Shown here: positions 12,771 to 25,500 of the stretch, in pieces
Position numbering within the stretch: position 1 is the first letter of the stretch
Layout: every line of letters starts with the position of its first letter
From: Hirudinaria manillensis
Taxonomy: Eukaryota; Annelida; Clitellata; Hirudinida; Hirudinidae
Length of the DNA: 64,000 nt
Direction: 5' to 3'
Assembly (NCBI GenBank): GCA_034509925.1
Contig: CM067531.1
Coordinates: 7,888,319 to 7,952,318, forward strand
Notes under the pieces: generated by a model
The model's input: the letters and a program-made list of their open reading frames with translations, nothing else
What the model was told of the DNA's origin: nothing
Database searches by the model: none
Translations under genes and position numbers: made by a program

Positions 12771-13252
12771 ATGGCAATCGGATTGAATCTTGTAACTTTA
12801 TACAGACGGGTTGACGTTATCTCTCGGGTCTCTTCCCTAAAATCTGAAGAAAAAAAAACAATTATCATTTTAAAAAAAAAATTATTTTTACATAAAAATA
12901 TTAATCGCAGACTAGTGTCGGATTTCACAATTTATTTTTACGAAACGGCATCAACAGTGATGATGATGATGGTGATGATGACGACGATGACCGAGGTGAT
13001 TGCAAAAATTTGATTGGTATCTTGATTGATAAGATGACTAATTCTGCAAGGAAACAGCAATTCTCAAATGATGACGACGACTAAGGTGATGACGATGATG
13101 ACTAAGATGTCGTGGCTACTCTGACTCATTTGAATTAACCGATAAATGTGATTTTAAAAATCTCAACACGGTCAGAAAAGTATCCCTTTTAAAATAATAA
13201 TAATAATTAATCAAATCATTATCACTATCCATTCATCATAATAATCTCTTAA

Positions 13253-13306
13253 TCATTCATTCATTCATTCATTCATTCATTCATTCATTCCTTCATTCAT
13301 TCATTC
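13253..13306. repeat. (ATTC)n microsatellite
   Basis: Tandem ATTC units with a single CTTC interruption. A short AATC array follows at 13346-13371. Confidence 0.95.
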
Positions 13307-13345
13307 TTCCAATCAACCGACAAATTGACCAGCCGTCCGATCAAC

Positions 13346-13371
13346 AAATCAATCAATCAATCAATCAATCA
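13346..13371. repeat. (AATC)n microsatellite
   Basis: About six uninterrupted AATC units, 40 bases downstream of the ATTC array. Confidence 0.9.
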
Positions 13372-15303
13372 CTTTCAATTGACACTCAATCGATCAAACA
13401 TCGTGTTGACAATGTCAGCTGATATCGGTTACGAAATAACCAGATTGGTGAAGACAAGTTATAAGTAGATGATTCCATTGGTGATGAGGACGACGATGAT
13501 GATGATGATGATGATGATTGTTGATCGAGGAATGTCACGATGACCTCATGTCATCATTGTGAATAATCCTAACGTTGCTATTAATAATATTAATATCATT
13601 TTATCATTCATAAAAGTTTTATGTTTTAATAATAATAATATTATTAATATGAATAAACTATTGCGATTTTAATGTAATTAAACCTTTTTTAAATCATTAA
13701 AACTCTCTAAAACGAAATTCATAAAGAATTTACCCCCTCGTTTCCAATGGCAAACGGCAGGAAAGAATGTCAACAAAACAGGAAAAACAATATCTTCCCC
13801 CTAGGCAACGTACAATTGGAAAAGCTCCAACGCAAATCAAGAAGAAAAAAATAATAATAAACGAAAATATGATCCGTCTTTCTCGTAGACTGTCGACTCT
13901 AAATCTCTCGACGTTGTTACACAAACTCCTAACGACTTACTGTGCCCGTTTAGGTGAAAGAACGGGTGCCAGATACAAAACACAGAACTACAGTCCCAAC
14001 TACTAACGCCGTCCTTACAGGTCGAACGAAATAAAGCAGAATGTAAAGAGAGACAGTGATTAGAGAGCCGAGAGGAGAGCCTTAATATTCAAATGAGGAT
14101 TATGCACAATGAGGTCGTGCATAAATTAGCTTAATCGCTGAACCACCATTGGTCGTCTGAGATTAATGACCCAGTTGGTAACGACGTCTTATTTGAAATC
14201 AACCAATTACGTTATTAATACCTGCGCTATTAATAGCATCAAAGCAGGTGTTGGAAAATACCCAGGTCTTCGTCGTTCTCACCTGTAGTGGCAAGAATTT
14301 ACCTATGCACTTGAGGCTTGTGACGTTCGGAGAATGTGCTTTTAGCGTTACCTGTGTTACCTGTGTACACGCAATTGTTTGCATTGTTGTGTTTGCCTTG
14401 CTTCTTCAATCCTACTCCTTGTCTTTGAGTTTGTTCCTTCGTCTGTCTCTAGGAGTATCACTGATTGTTTGCACGCATGTTTGACTACGTAGGCATTTCG
14501 AAACTTGTCACATCGGGCCTAATAAAGATTTGATTGGGTTAAGTGACGGCTCTGATTAAATTTGCAGACTTCGTAATCGTCATAAGCTCTTCTCTACCAC
14601 CTCGGCTACACTTACTGCAAACGCTTTGTGTCGCTCACATATCCGTCTCCCTCACGATGTTGCTGTGGTTGTTGTTATATAATCAAATTAAAAGCATGGG
14701 ATCAGCCCCTACATCCTTTGCGCAACACCGACTTAAACTATCGAGGGACAAATGTTATTCGGGCGATAATAGGAAACATTCCGCAATAGTACCTATTTTG
14801 ATAATCTGCGAGGCTTTGAATTTGTCACAAATGTTTCTCCTCTGGACACATCACCTCAAACAAAACAGAAAAAACTGACAATACAGCAAATTAAAAATTG
14901 TTTTTAAGTTACATTTTGAGATATTTTTCTATAAACTCCTAGGAGCAGTTGTTATTCTAAATGCGATGTTTTTTATTTTTATTTTTTTTTTTTGGTAAAT
15001 AGGCTTAAATCGGTGCCTAAGAGGACAAAATGGACTAGAAACAATCGTTTCTTGATGATGATAACGGTTCGCCATCATCGTAGTCGTCGTCGTCGTCATC
15101 GTCGTTATTATCATCATCATCACCATCAGGTGATAAAGTACGCTTGAATCGTGACTCCAGCATTGGATCTCTTTTAGAATTGCAAGTCTGATGACTATGA
15201 TGATGACGATGATGCGATTGTGGTGGTTATTGGTTGATTTAATATTAGTAATTGTTAGTATTATTGCTGTTATTATTATAGTTATTGTAGACTATTATTA
15301 CTC

Positions 15304-15341
<38 letters not shown>
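15304..15341. repeat. (ATT)n microsatellite
   Basis: About twelve perfect ATT units in otherwise AT-rich intergenic sequence. Confidence 0.95.
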
Positions 15342-17159
15342 GCAATAATAATTCTGTTGAATATTAATATTATTGTAATAATTATAAATAATAATTATAT
15401 TATTTGCTTAGTTGTTATTAATTCTTGCTAATTTTTCAGCTTATAGGCACCGCTAAATCCATCAGTGTATCAGTGGATCGGTATAAAGTCTTACACCTCA
15501 GGTGAAAGAAGTTCCTTCTTCAGTATGGAGTACTGATTTATGATAATGTACCTGGTACTGATGATCACATACATTTGTACACTTAAAATATTCAAGAAAT
15601 AGACTGTCGAATATTAGTTACAAGCAAGTCAGACGTTCACAAACGCTAGTTGCAGACTTTAAAAGGTCAACAAGTGCAATGCATTCATTCTTTGACGTAG
15701 AATTAATTGTACTCTATTTCCATGATTACACTTATATTTGGTTCAAAATCGAGGCAAGTGCTACGAACAAGCAAACGAAGATCCGTGAAGACAACAACGA
15801 TAACAGCAAGAAAAACATCAATTTAGCGATAGGACAAACAAGATGCAAATACCTGCTAGAGTCTAGGCGAACAAGGATGCTGATATCTGTCTAAATTTCT
15901 GTCTGAATTTCAAAGAAGCCAGCATTCATGAACCAGATTTGACAACTTCGATGCTTTCAGAGAATTGCACGTCTTCTCGAAAGTTAAGGGACTGACTAAC
16001 AGGCGAGAAATGCAAAGTGAGTCAGCATTGCATTCTCAGATTCTAAACGCGTTCGATTCGAGAGCCTGCCATTGTTCAAAAACTTTCAGAGGTAATAGAC
16101 TCAAGTGAAGCCTTCTCGGGATACAAATCGTTGCTATGGAAACATTCTTGGGACAGGAATGGGTTTTGGGGGCGCAAAAGGGTACCTCTCTGCCCGTATC
16201 GCGATGCTTTCTTTTGGGTAGTTCACCGGATATTTTAAAATTAGAAATTGGTAATGAAATAACTTTTCTCGCCATGTCCTGAAGTTTGTTTTCTTTTTAA
16301 TAATTGAAAGTTCAGATCTAAATGAGACTAAATGGCCTACTTTGTTTCATAGTTCCCGAGTCATAGGTCAAGAGGTCAAAAGCCAGAAGTTTTAACTATC
16401 ACCTCGTGATTAGCTTTTTTGAAAAATAATTTTGATTAATTCGTTATCTTATCTCAACTAACGTTTATGTGATAATGAAATTTACCTCAAAAGGCGCTAT
16501 ACTCTCTCTTATATAATTGCGGAGTTTTAAACACGTATGCTACGTATTGCTACGTATTAAACATAAAGAACGTATGTAGGCGATGGAACGAAAAATATTG
16601 ACAAAGAATTCATTCCAAAAATGCTTGATCGATGCATATGAATCGTATATGAATTTCGTGTGAATTGTTGCGAACTGAATCTCCTGCAACAACCACTTGT
16701 AAATTCTAAAAGTATTTCATTGTATTATCGCTCAAAATAAATAAAAAAGAAACCAAACATTAGAAAAAATTAAAAAATATGAATCCATCTATACAAAATC
16801 ATGAATGAATAAAACATTTTGAGTAGATGGACGGGTGAATGAATGCATGCTCACAAATCTTGGCAATCAGCCAAGCACTGAAATAACAAAAAAAATATGA
16901 ATAGCTATGTCTAAATCGAAGCCAGAAAATTCTCACAGACCAAAAGAATTTTACAAACAAGGAAGGCCATTTTAACTGATCTGTGATTCCCAGAGGTTGA
17001 TTTGAAAAGTGGATTAACTTGAATCGGATGATTATGATAGTGATTATGACAATGGCGACGATAATAGTGATTATAATGTCAGATTAAGTATTCACAACGT
17101 ATCAGGATTAATAATATTGATTACTAGTCAAATATAATACATTAATAAATGTAATGTAC

Positions 17160-17200
17160 GCAGTGCTATAATATATTAATAAATATAATATAAGCACTGC
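17160..17200. repeat. Imperfect inverted repeat (hairpin)
   Basis: The arms begin with gcagtgct and end with agcactgc and continue as near-complementary AT-rich sequence, giving a hairpin of about 18 pairs with a very short loop. It lies about 500 bases before the start of the LRR gene. No function is evident. Confidence 0.7.
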
Positions 17201-17713
17201 AATCAACCATTATATGGTTCGGTCATTTATTAATATAAAGCAACCATAAATATCCACAATATCACTATCATTGAAACTGTATCAGTAATTTATCAATTGT
17301 CTCAATATTTATAATTTATCAATTATTTCTCAATTAAAAATAATAATGTCAACAACGATTACAAAACTATAATCGTTTCTCTAAACACTTACTTTCTCAG
17401 TCGCTTTGGACCCGAGTCTTAAAGATTGATTACTTTTTGAAGAAATTTAACCTCCTCAGAACTTAACTTCATATTTTTCTTTTGAGCATTTACTTCTTTG
17501 TTCCTTCAAATCATATTTTTAAACTATGAAAGTTGTTAAAATTCTAAAAAAAAATTATTTTTAAATATAAAAAATTTAAACTTTGATGTTTCTTTTCTTT
17601 TAAATAAATTGTAAACAAATTTTTTCAAAAGAACGATAATTGGGATCAGCCGTAGACTATATAAATTGTATTAAAAACGGCTGATGGAAAGGCACATCAA
17701 TATTACTTCAAAG

Positions 17714-20370
17714 ATGGGTGAGGAGAACTGCCGAAATTAATAGACTTAAATATTTTCCGTTATGAATTTTTAATTTATTTACTAATTCGTGTCATATCTA
17801 GATATTCATGATCTTAACTCCGAGCTGTTAAAAAAAACAATCTTTTCGAGACGAACGTTGTTTTGAAATTTCAGATGCCAGGAAATATTGCATCAAGAGT
17901 TTAAAAAACACGCTGCTGGAGAGGGCAACAATAAATTTCGGCAGCATTTTCACTGAATTGTGTAAAAGAAAACATTAAATTCAATTAGTTTAATGTTAGC
18001 AAAATGTTTAACTATACCTAATACTTTCGATACGCCGAACAATATCGTACATATAAAGATATATATTATGTATATAGTTATATATACGTTATAGGCAATT
18101 GTGCATATATTTATTTATTTTTATAAATAAGCTCACAAGGTAATAAGCATTGGACTCAATGATTTTCCTTTGGTACAGCTAGAGTCGATCCACGGGCAGC
18201 TCCTGTAGTGACAGTCAATAATAAGATTAAACTCAAACCTTGGATATTCGAAAACGTCCTACATAAAAGTGGAGAGATGTGCTGGCCCATACAGTTGAAA
18301 TATTTAAAACCATGCTTGCACGCCATTAAAGCTCTACATTGGAAAAAAATAAATCTATTCCCGTACGAATTGACCGAGGAAGATCTGAAAGTGATAGCAG
18401 AATCTGGTTTCCCAGTCAGTAGTCTCTCCTTCTGCAGCGATTTGATAACCGACAAAGCAGTCGAGCATCTTGGAAAGCTGGCATCTTCTCTGGAGATCCT
18501 TGAGATTCATCCAATGGACTATGAGATGGACAACAAGGTCATTGATTATGTCACAAATCTGTCGTTAGACCACGATCTATTGTAAGTGATGCTTGTATTA
18601 AATTTGGGTTATGTTTGGGCTAAAGAATTATAATTACAAATGTTTTAAAACTGATTACGTTAACTACAACCTAGAGTCCAAAATTGTTAATAGCTATTTT
18701 TGGTTAATCGTAAATGGGAATTTTCTACAAGTCGAGTTAATATTAATCAAGACCATTTTAAACAATTTTCCAGTAGCGACAATGCAATTCCACTGTTTAG
18801 GAGTCGCTTATCACTACCCAAACTGAACAGACTGGTTGTCTATTGTAATGTCTTCGAGGCGGAACATTTTATACGATTCGACATCGAGTCTTGTTCAAGT
18901 ACTCTAGAAGTCCTGAAGCTGGAATACTTTCAAATGGACGATTGCATTGACAAAGAGATTGCAAAAAAGTTCATCAGATCCATTGGATGCCTGGCGAATC
19001 TCAAGATTCTCTCGCTCGGCCACTTTAACTTGGGCGAATACGCAGAAGAATGGGTTACTTCGCTGGCATCATTGAAAAGCTTGAAGTAGGTTTAAATGAA
19101 TACTTATTATTATTAATAAATGTTAGTAATTTACGTTAACTTAACTTTTACTAGGTCACTGAGTATGAGAGATATCGAATGCTTTTCGCTAAGTCGGCTC
19201 GAGATGAAGGCTCTACTGAAACAATTGCCGTCACTTAAAAATGTTGACCTGACTGGGACAATGTTTAAAGAGTGAGAAGTTATTTTATGCAATCTAACGT
19301 TATCATGTTTAAGTGGAGTTCGAGTATTATAACGAACAGAATCGTTAATATGGAGTATAATATCGTCTTCTAGAGAGATGGATTTTTGGCCTCCAACAGC
19401 TAAGCTCCTATTAATCTAATTAGTTTTATTCCAGCGCTAATGCTTTTGGCAAAATTGCAATAGCAAAAAATCCGAATCATTTTAGGATAAATATAATTTT
19501 AAACAAATTTTATCACAATATTAAAGTTACGAATGCAAATGGACGTGGAACACAAATTTGGACATTTTTCTAGAAGATTTTGAAAAGCCATCGATTCACC
19601 CAAGCAAAGTGAGCGGGAAAGCATCAGGAATATTACCTTTCCTGATTATTAATAATTACAATCTCATTTTGATAAATTTGATATCAATTAGTAAAAATTT
19701 AAAATATGAAAAGTCTTAAAATTGCGACATATTTTACAGCTAATTATCCATTACTCTGATAATAAGTAATTAAATAAGATCGTAGGTAGTCCATTTACAT
19801 AATGGATGTTATTAATATTGAGTATTACAATGTTACTATATTAAACATGTATATTGGCATCGTACATGTGAACATTGTATATATTAGTATTACCATTGAA
19901 AGTGTCCTTTTCTCCAGCATCCCGACATAATGACACGCAAGAAATTGGCCATTCAATTTTATAAATGCTACGATTTTCCTTGGAGAAATCCTAACTTGCC
20001 GTTAATCACCAAGAAAATCGTAGAAGCACTCAAAAGTCCGCAACCCATCCTGTCGTCTTCAGAATGGGAAGAATTTGAAATGGTAATTTAAACATTTTCT
20101 TCGACAAAATGTTAAAAATCGTTGGCGCAACGAGCTAGAATCATCGCATAAATTTAGTTATATAAGTCGCATTTAAAATATTATATGAGTATTGTTTAAT
20201 ATCAATAAATTATGACAACTTATTCTTTAAATTGTGCATTAAAACGGCAGTAAATTTATTTCAGAAATTTCTGTCTGCTGTGCAATGGGATCCAAATTGT
20301 CCTAGACTTCTATGGTTTGCTATTGAATGCTTTCAGATATTTTTTTTCTAAGTTTTAAGAACTGATGTGA

Positions 20371-20401
<31 letters not shown>

Positions 20402-21058
20402 ACTAACATAGTGGATGTTTATTAAAAGGGAAGTATCGAAATGCCGTGAGTGGAGTTGCAGTTTCAAGAGGTGAAAATAATTTTAACATTTTGTTTTCGA
20501 AATCATAGTTTTTTAATCTAGTTTATATTAATATAGTTTTATATAATATAGTTTTTTTAAATTATCAAGAATATATTTGTTTCAACTTATCAAGAGTGAT
20601 TCTTTAATTTCCAGGAAAGCTGGAAATTTGTTGCTCTACAACCTCCAGAACATGAAAAACAATCCGGTTACTTTTTACTATTTAATTTCATGTAATAATT
20701 ACAAAAAAAACATTACAAAAAAATCAGACAACAATTTGTTATAATAGGTTTTATAAAGAAGTTTGAATGAAAAGTAAACTTATTAAAATAATTATAAGTC
20801 ATTAATTATAAGATTTCACTACAATTTGTTTCTAATCCGTGACTAATGTAATCCTTTACAGAGTACCGATCGAGCGTTTTATACAATAATCGTGAACGAT
20901 TTGGTAAGGATTGCCAGATGTTTAAGATTTATTTGATTTTTATATTTTAAAATTTATCGTTTAACACCTAGATACTCCGTGACAAATTATGGAAAGAAAT
21001 GTCTAAAGACAAGCAGAGATCTCGCATGTGGCTTAAAATGTGCACGGATGATTTTTAA
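17714..21058 (+). CDS. Unrecognised leucine-rich-repeat protein, eleven exons
   Basis: Exons are 17714-17717, 18179-18581, 18774-19085, 19155-19271, 19435-19525, 19918-20082, 20265-20314, 20429-20470, 20615-20666, 20862-20903 and 20972-21058. They join in one frame of 454 residues ending in TAA. The first coding exon is only ATGG followed by GTGAGG, giving M-A-R across the joint. Residues about 45-285 contain irregular LRRs of the F-box/ZYG11 kind (for example LEVLKLEYFQMDD, LANLKILSLGHFNL, LPSLKNVDLTG). The C-terminal third is helical and basic, with Y, W and F (QFYKCYDFPWRNPN, DKLWKEMSKDKQRSRMW). I cannot assign a function. A substrate-receptor role like ZYG11/ZER1 or FBXL proteins is possible but unproven. 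The joints at 19525 and 20429 have weak signals. An AATAAA lies at 21117-21122. Confidence 0.72.
20372..20402. repeat. (TTGA)n microsatellite in an intron
   Basis: About seven tandem TTGA units lie between exons seven and eight of the LRR gene, close to the weak acceptor at 20428. Confidence 0.95.
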
Positions 21059-21468
21059 AATTACATTTTAAAAAACATTTACATGCAAACCTTGAAAGTT
21101 TTCAAATTTGAAAAATAATAAAATTTTAAAAACTACATAATGGAACCACCAAATCACCGTCTTGTCGTCTCTACCCACTAGTGTCACTTTACCCATCCTT
21201 ATTTTATAAATTTCCCGAAAATTTCTGAGTGCGACCCACTTCGGATTATTATAATTGTAATCATAATTACTATTTTCAACTATCACTATTGCTATCAATG
21301 AAAGTTTTTGAAAAAATTCTAAGTGTCAAATTATACGAAAAAAACTTTGGTTCTGGTCTTTGCTTTTCAAGTGATAACGGTCGTACAAGCGTCGACATGA
21401 GCAATACAGTCGTAGTTTCATCAAATTGCAATTGAATTAAGTTAATCTATTCTGTGGAATAAAATCAG

Positions 21469-21591
21469 TGGCGGATCTAACGGGAAGGAGTATCGATGGC
21501 TTCAGTGTGATTCATAAAGAACCACATTTTTAAAGCCTGTGAATGATCCTGCCTCCCCCCCTTCCCGTTTAAATGTCCCCCCCCCCCCCCC
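21469..21591. mobile_element. Possible hAT-type MITE fragment
   Basis: The words cagtggcggatctaacgg at 21469 resemble the terminal CAGTGGCGGA seen at the ends of many hAT-like non-autonomous elements, which are often followed by G/C runs as here. No matching inverted end was found nearby, so it would be a one-ended fragment. This is a likeness to a known terminal pattern, not a proven element. Confidence 0.25.
21577..21591. repeat. Poly-C run of 15
   Basis: Fifteen consecutive C bases follow two shorter C runs at 21553-21570. Such a tract is prone to length error in assemblies. Confidence 0.95.
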
Positions 21592-22519
21592 AAGTCAACA
21601 TGACCAACCTGTAATCTTCCCATTCCTCCGGAGTCGAGGGTGAAGTCCCACGGTCTCAAGAATACCCGCACCCTCCCCTACAGGACTACCCCAACCACAA
21701 GATCAAGTCGAAAGTCAATTTCCACCCCCAAGAACGGTTACTTCTTTTAATTATGTATTCCACGCCAAAACGGGACACTGTGGTAGCTGTTTCATCTACT
21801 TAAGTAATCTTTGGTACGTGGCCTTTGTCTACATGAAGTTCGGTTTCGTTTTAAACGTTAGCTATAAGCTACACAGCAATTTATATTGCCTAATCCAATA
21901 TTAACGAGTAGTTGATTTAATGCAGAATTGCTCTTCCAGATTTATCTTAATTGGATTTTAGGACGCAGAAATTAAAAATTCATAAAATGAATTAGGAGTA
22001 ATTCTTGAAATTGTATTTTCATCAAGCAACATGTAATTAAATCAATGGCAAGACAATAGTAAAGTAAGCTTATTGCTTTATTAGGTATATAAAATTAATG
22101 CATTGCCGATAAAATCGCCCGAAACCTCCATCCAGCAACAATGAAAAACAAACTCAGACATCAATATGGTAACGTAACCTCACAAGATAAGCAAAATGGA
22201 AGGTTTGCCGATAATAGTTTAATAAGTGATGTCCAATGGTGATTGAAATTTTTTAAATGTACATTTAATTACAAAATGTTATTAAATATGAAAAACACAT
22301 TCAACTAATCCAATAGCTATAATCTCGTATCATGATTTACATTTTAAGCAGCTACAAAATCAAAAATTTGGTAATAAAACAGAAATTAAAAATTTGTTTT
22401 AAATATTATTTATTAAACGACTCAATTCTTTACAACTTGTCGTAATAGTTTTATACAAATTCATTGTTTGGATTTTGTTGTAAATATAATATTTCGTCCG
22501 TTTCGCCAATAGCATAGCT

Positions 22520-25500
22520 ATGGACGCTCAACAGCAGGAAAAGTTGATAGAACAATTTACTGGTGTTACCGGTACCAGTTCAGAGAGAGCTAGATTCTTT
22601 CTAGAATGCGCAGGATGGAATTCTGATGTTAGTTTTGAATTTCCAGGATTTTCTGCGATTGATTTGATAAATTTGCCATCTCATTTCGTGGTTTAATGAT
22701 GTCAAAATAGAATACGTCTTGATTTTATTCCATGTCAGCCTTCTTATGAAAGGAATAAGTAGTAAATGACCAAGTTTAAGATGTCGATTACTTGAAATAA
22801 CAGGGATTACTGATATAAAAATGTATTACTAATAATCTAATTTTTAGTACTAGCACTGCCAATTAACCAACTCCATAATTCAATTGTCATTTTAAAATAA
22901 CTGGTCACTTGTAACTGCTTGTGATTAATTTAGTATCATTTAAAGTTGGATTTTTTTCAACAGCTAGCCATGGAAAACTTCTATGACAACCATCAGGAGG
23001 ATTTGATGGCGGCATCGGAGAGCGACGACGATACCGGATTCCCCGTAGAACCCACGGTACCCGAGGTAAGGCAGCCCGTCGTCCCTAGCATCGTGAGGCA
23101 ACCCTCCCCGACGGTCGCTGCCAAGGCCCCACCAATGAAAACCCAGTCTTCGAGCAGGTCAGTGACACTTAATAATTAGGTCGGAAGAGGTTTTGACCGT
23201 TTGATTTTTGTGAGACAACAACAAGGAGTAGGTAATAATGGCAGAGTTTTGACTCAAAACAATGCTTTTAGTGGCACTTGTCTCAAACCACAATGCCATA
23301 CGTCTGCTCTTTCATGTCATGCTGGTAAAATGGAAGAATTCTTTCCTGGATTGCGAATATTTAATAAAGGCAAATTTTGTCTCGGAAATTTGTTCTCGCG
23401 ATTGCTCAAAACCTCTTTGATCGTACAATTCGTCTGCTGGCGTGGCCGCCATTTCACGTCGGGCCAATAAAATGGATGACTTTTTCCAGGATTGCGACCT
23501 TCGAGAGTCTGAGAAGGACGGAGCCGAGTTCGGACGAGGAAGAACAGGGTCAGGCCTTCTACGCCGGTGGCAGCGAGTCGGGCGGGTGAGTTTCTCAGGC
23601 TGTGAATGGGGCTCGTGCAGAGCTTCTGTTAATTATTTACTAAGCAATTTGTTAATTTATGGTTTGTGGTTCACATATCAACTGCTGTTCAATGATTCTA
23701 CTCTATTCCATTATAAACTTTTCTTTTGGCCATTGTTTTATTATTATTATTATTATTATCATTGTCGTCATCATAATTATTATTTTATTTCATTTTCCAA
23801 TAGAGGGCAGCAGATTCTCGGTCCCAAGAAAAAAACCCACGAAACATTGGTGGCAGACATGTTCAAGAATGCCAAGGAGTGAGTCTAATTTTTTCATCTC
23901 TGGAGTCTCGTGCTAAGTTAATATAAACATGACTCGTAAAACATATTACTCGTAAAGTGTAGTGATAGTTATGATGACGGTAGTGATGATGGTGATGATG
24001 TCTCCGAGAATTTGGCAGTACCCAACTAATAACATTGACCAGTGGAATAAATGGAATTTAAGCAACAATACCAAGTCCATAGCATATTATTTGAATGATA
24101 TGCACAGTTATTTTATGCAAAAAAATCACAATGCATATGGAGCCTTATAGCTACTATTATTGCTATCATCATCATCATTATTATTGTTGTTGAGTGTTAT
24201 TATTATTATTACTATTACATAACAATTAATTACCCAGACATGGGGCAGAGGTTCTGGACCCCAGGGACTCCAGGGTGAACAAGAAGCCCAGTTACTTCCA
24301 GGGGGCTGCTTATCGTCTCGGGGGAGAGAACGATCCAGGTGGCGCCATTTCGATGGGTTTGCCTTCTGACGAGAGGCCACCAAATGTGAGCAGACGTCTG
24401 TTTTAAATGGATTTAAAATAATAACAACAATAATTAATAATAATGATAATAATTAAGCGATTGTCAGTGTTGTCACGAAACTTTATGTTGAAACTTTGAA
24501 TGGATTTATTAACGATCGATAACATTAATAATAGTGATGATAGCATTGGTGTTAGTAATAATAAACATAACAAAGTGACCGAGCCATGATCAGTTCTACC
24601 TTTTGAAAAGTACGCTATGGCCAATTAGAAGCGTCGGGCAGCTTCGCATCAATACTTCTTCACGTGAACTCGACGACCTTTGCTGTCATCCTCATCCTTC
24701 CTTTCTTCACATCAGATGGACGTGGTGCTCAGGTTTTGGAGGAATGGATTCAGCGTGGACGGCGGACCCCTCAGGGACTTCCAAGACCCCGAGAATTTGG
24801 AGTTCCTGGATGATGTCAGGAGAGGGTTGGTGTTTTACCCTAACAATGTTTACTATATGGTTTATTTTAATTTATAATAATAATAATAATATAATGATCA
24901 AGTAATAATATAACATGGTGTACAAATAGTGCTCAGCATTTGCCTATTGTTGGCTGGGAAATGGAAAACAAGAAAATCTACATAAAATAATAATAATAAT
25001 AATAATAACACTACTACTACTAATAATAATAATAATAATAACAATGGGATTGTTTTATCTATTTTTTGTGCAGTAAAATTCCAAGGGAGCTGGTGGCCCT
25101 GGCGAAAGGCAGCACCGTGACATTGGACATGGAGGACCACAGTCACGAGGATTATGTCAGGCCGAAGGTCAGCACCCAGGCCTTTTCTGGCCAAGGCCAC
25201 AGACTCGGAAAGTACGACGACTCGTTTTTGGATTCGCGGGGTTATTTTTGGCTCTGGAGAAAGAGGCACTGTGGCATTGTCAACAGCAACTATTGACATC
25301 TTAATCGCTGACTTAGTTCTGACATCATAATCATCACCTGCAGTATGGTTTTGTCATTATAATCATCACCGGCTATGTGGTAATCACATCAATCTCTGAT
25401 GACAACAGATGATGTTCTGCAATACGTGCGCATGTCTGTGTGTGCGTGTGCGAATTAGATTCGTGTTCAATGATTCTTCGTATGTCATAACATTTTGTTT

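Larger units (their letters stand above)
12654..17713. other. Intergenic/upstream region, microsatellites and no certain gene
   Basis: This 5 kb lies between the scaffold gene (minus) and the LRR gene (plus), so both promoters and the missing scaffold start exon may be here. It holds ATTC, AATC, ATT and GAT arrays. A stretch at 14080-14165 carries homeodomain or POU-like words (attcaaatga, ttatgcac, taaattagcttaatc) and a CCATTGG box. I recognise no protein in the short frames. Confidence 0.55.
21059..22519. other. Spacer between LRR gene and p47
   Basis: It contains the LRR 3' untranslated region with an AATAAA at 21117, a C15 run, and probably the p47 promoter near 22440-22519 (a CCAAT at 22506 is present). 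No coding exon is supported. Confidence 0.6.

Noticed and set aside
16036-16275. 79-codon minus-strand frame as a missing scaffold exon
   Set aside because: No likeness to LMO7/LIMCH1 N-termini and no splice signals in the needed phase.
19574-19608. Candidate 35-base exon of the LRR gene
   Set aside because: Splice-like borders are present, but inclusion creates an immediate in-frame stop. The exon at 19435-19525 joins both neighbours in phase instead.
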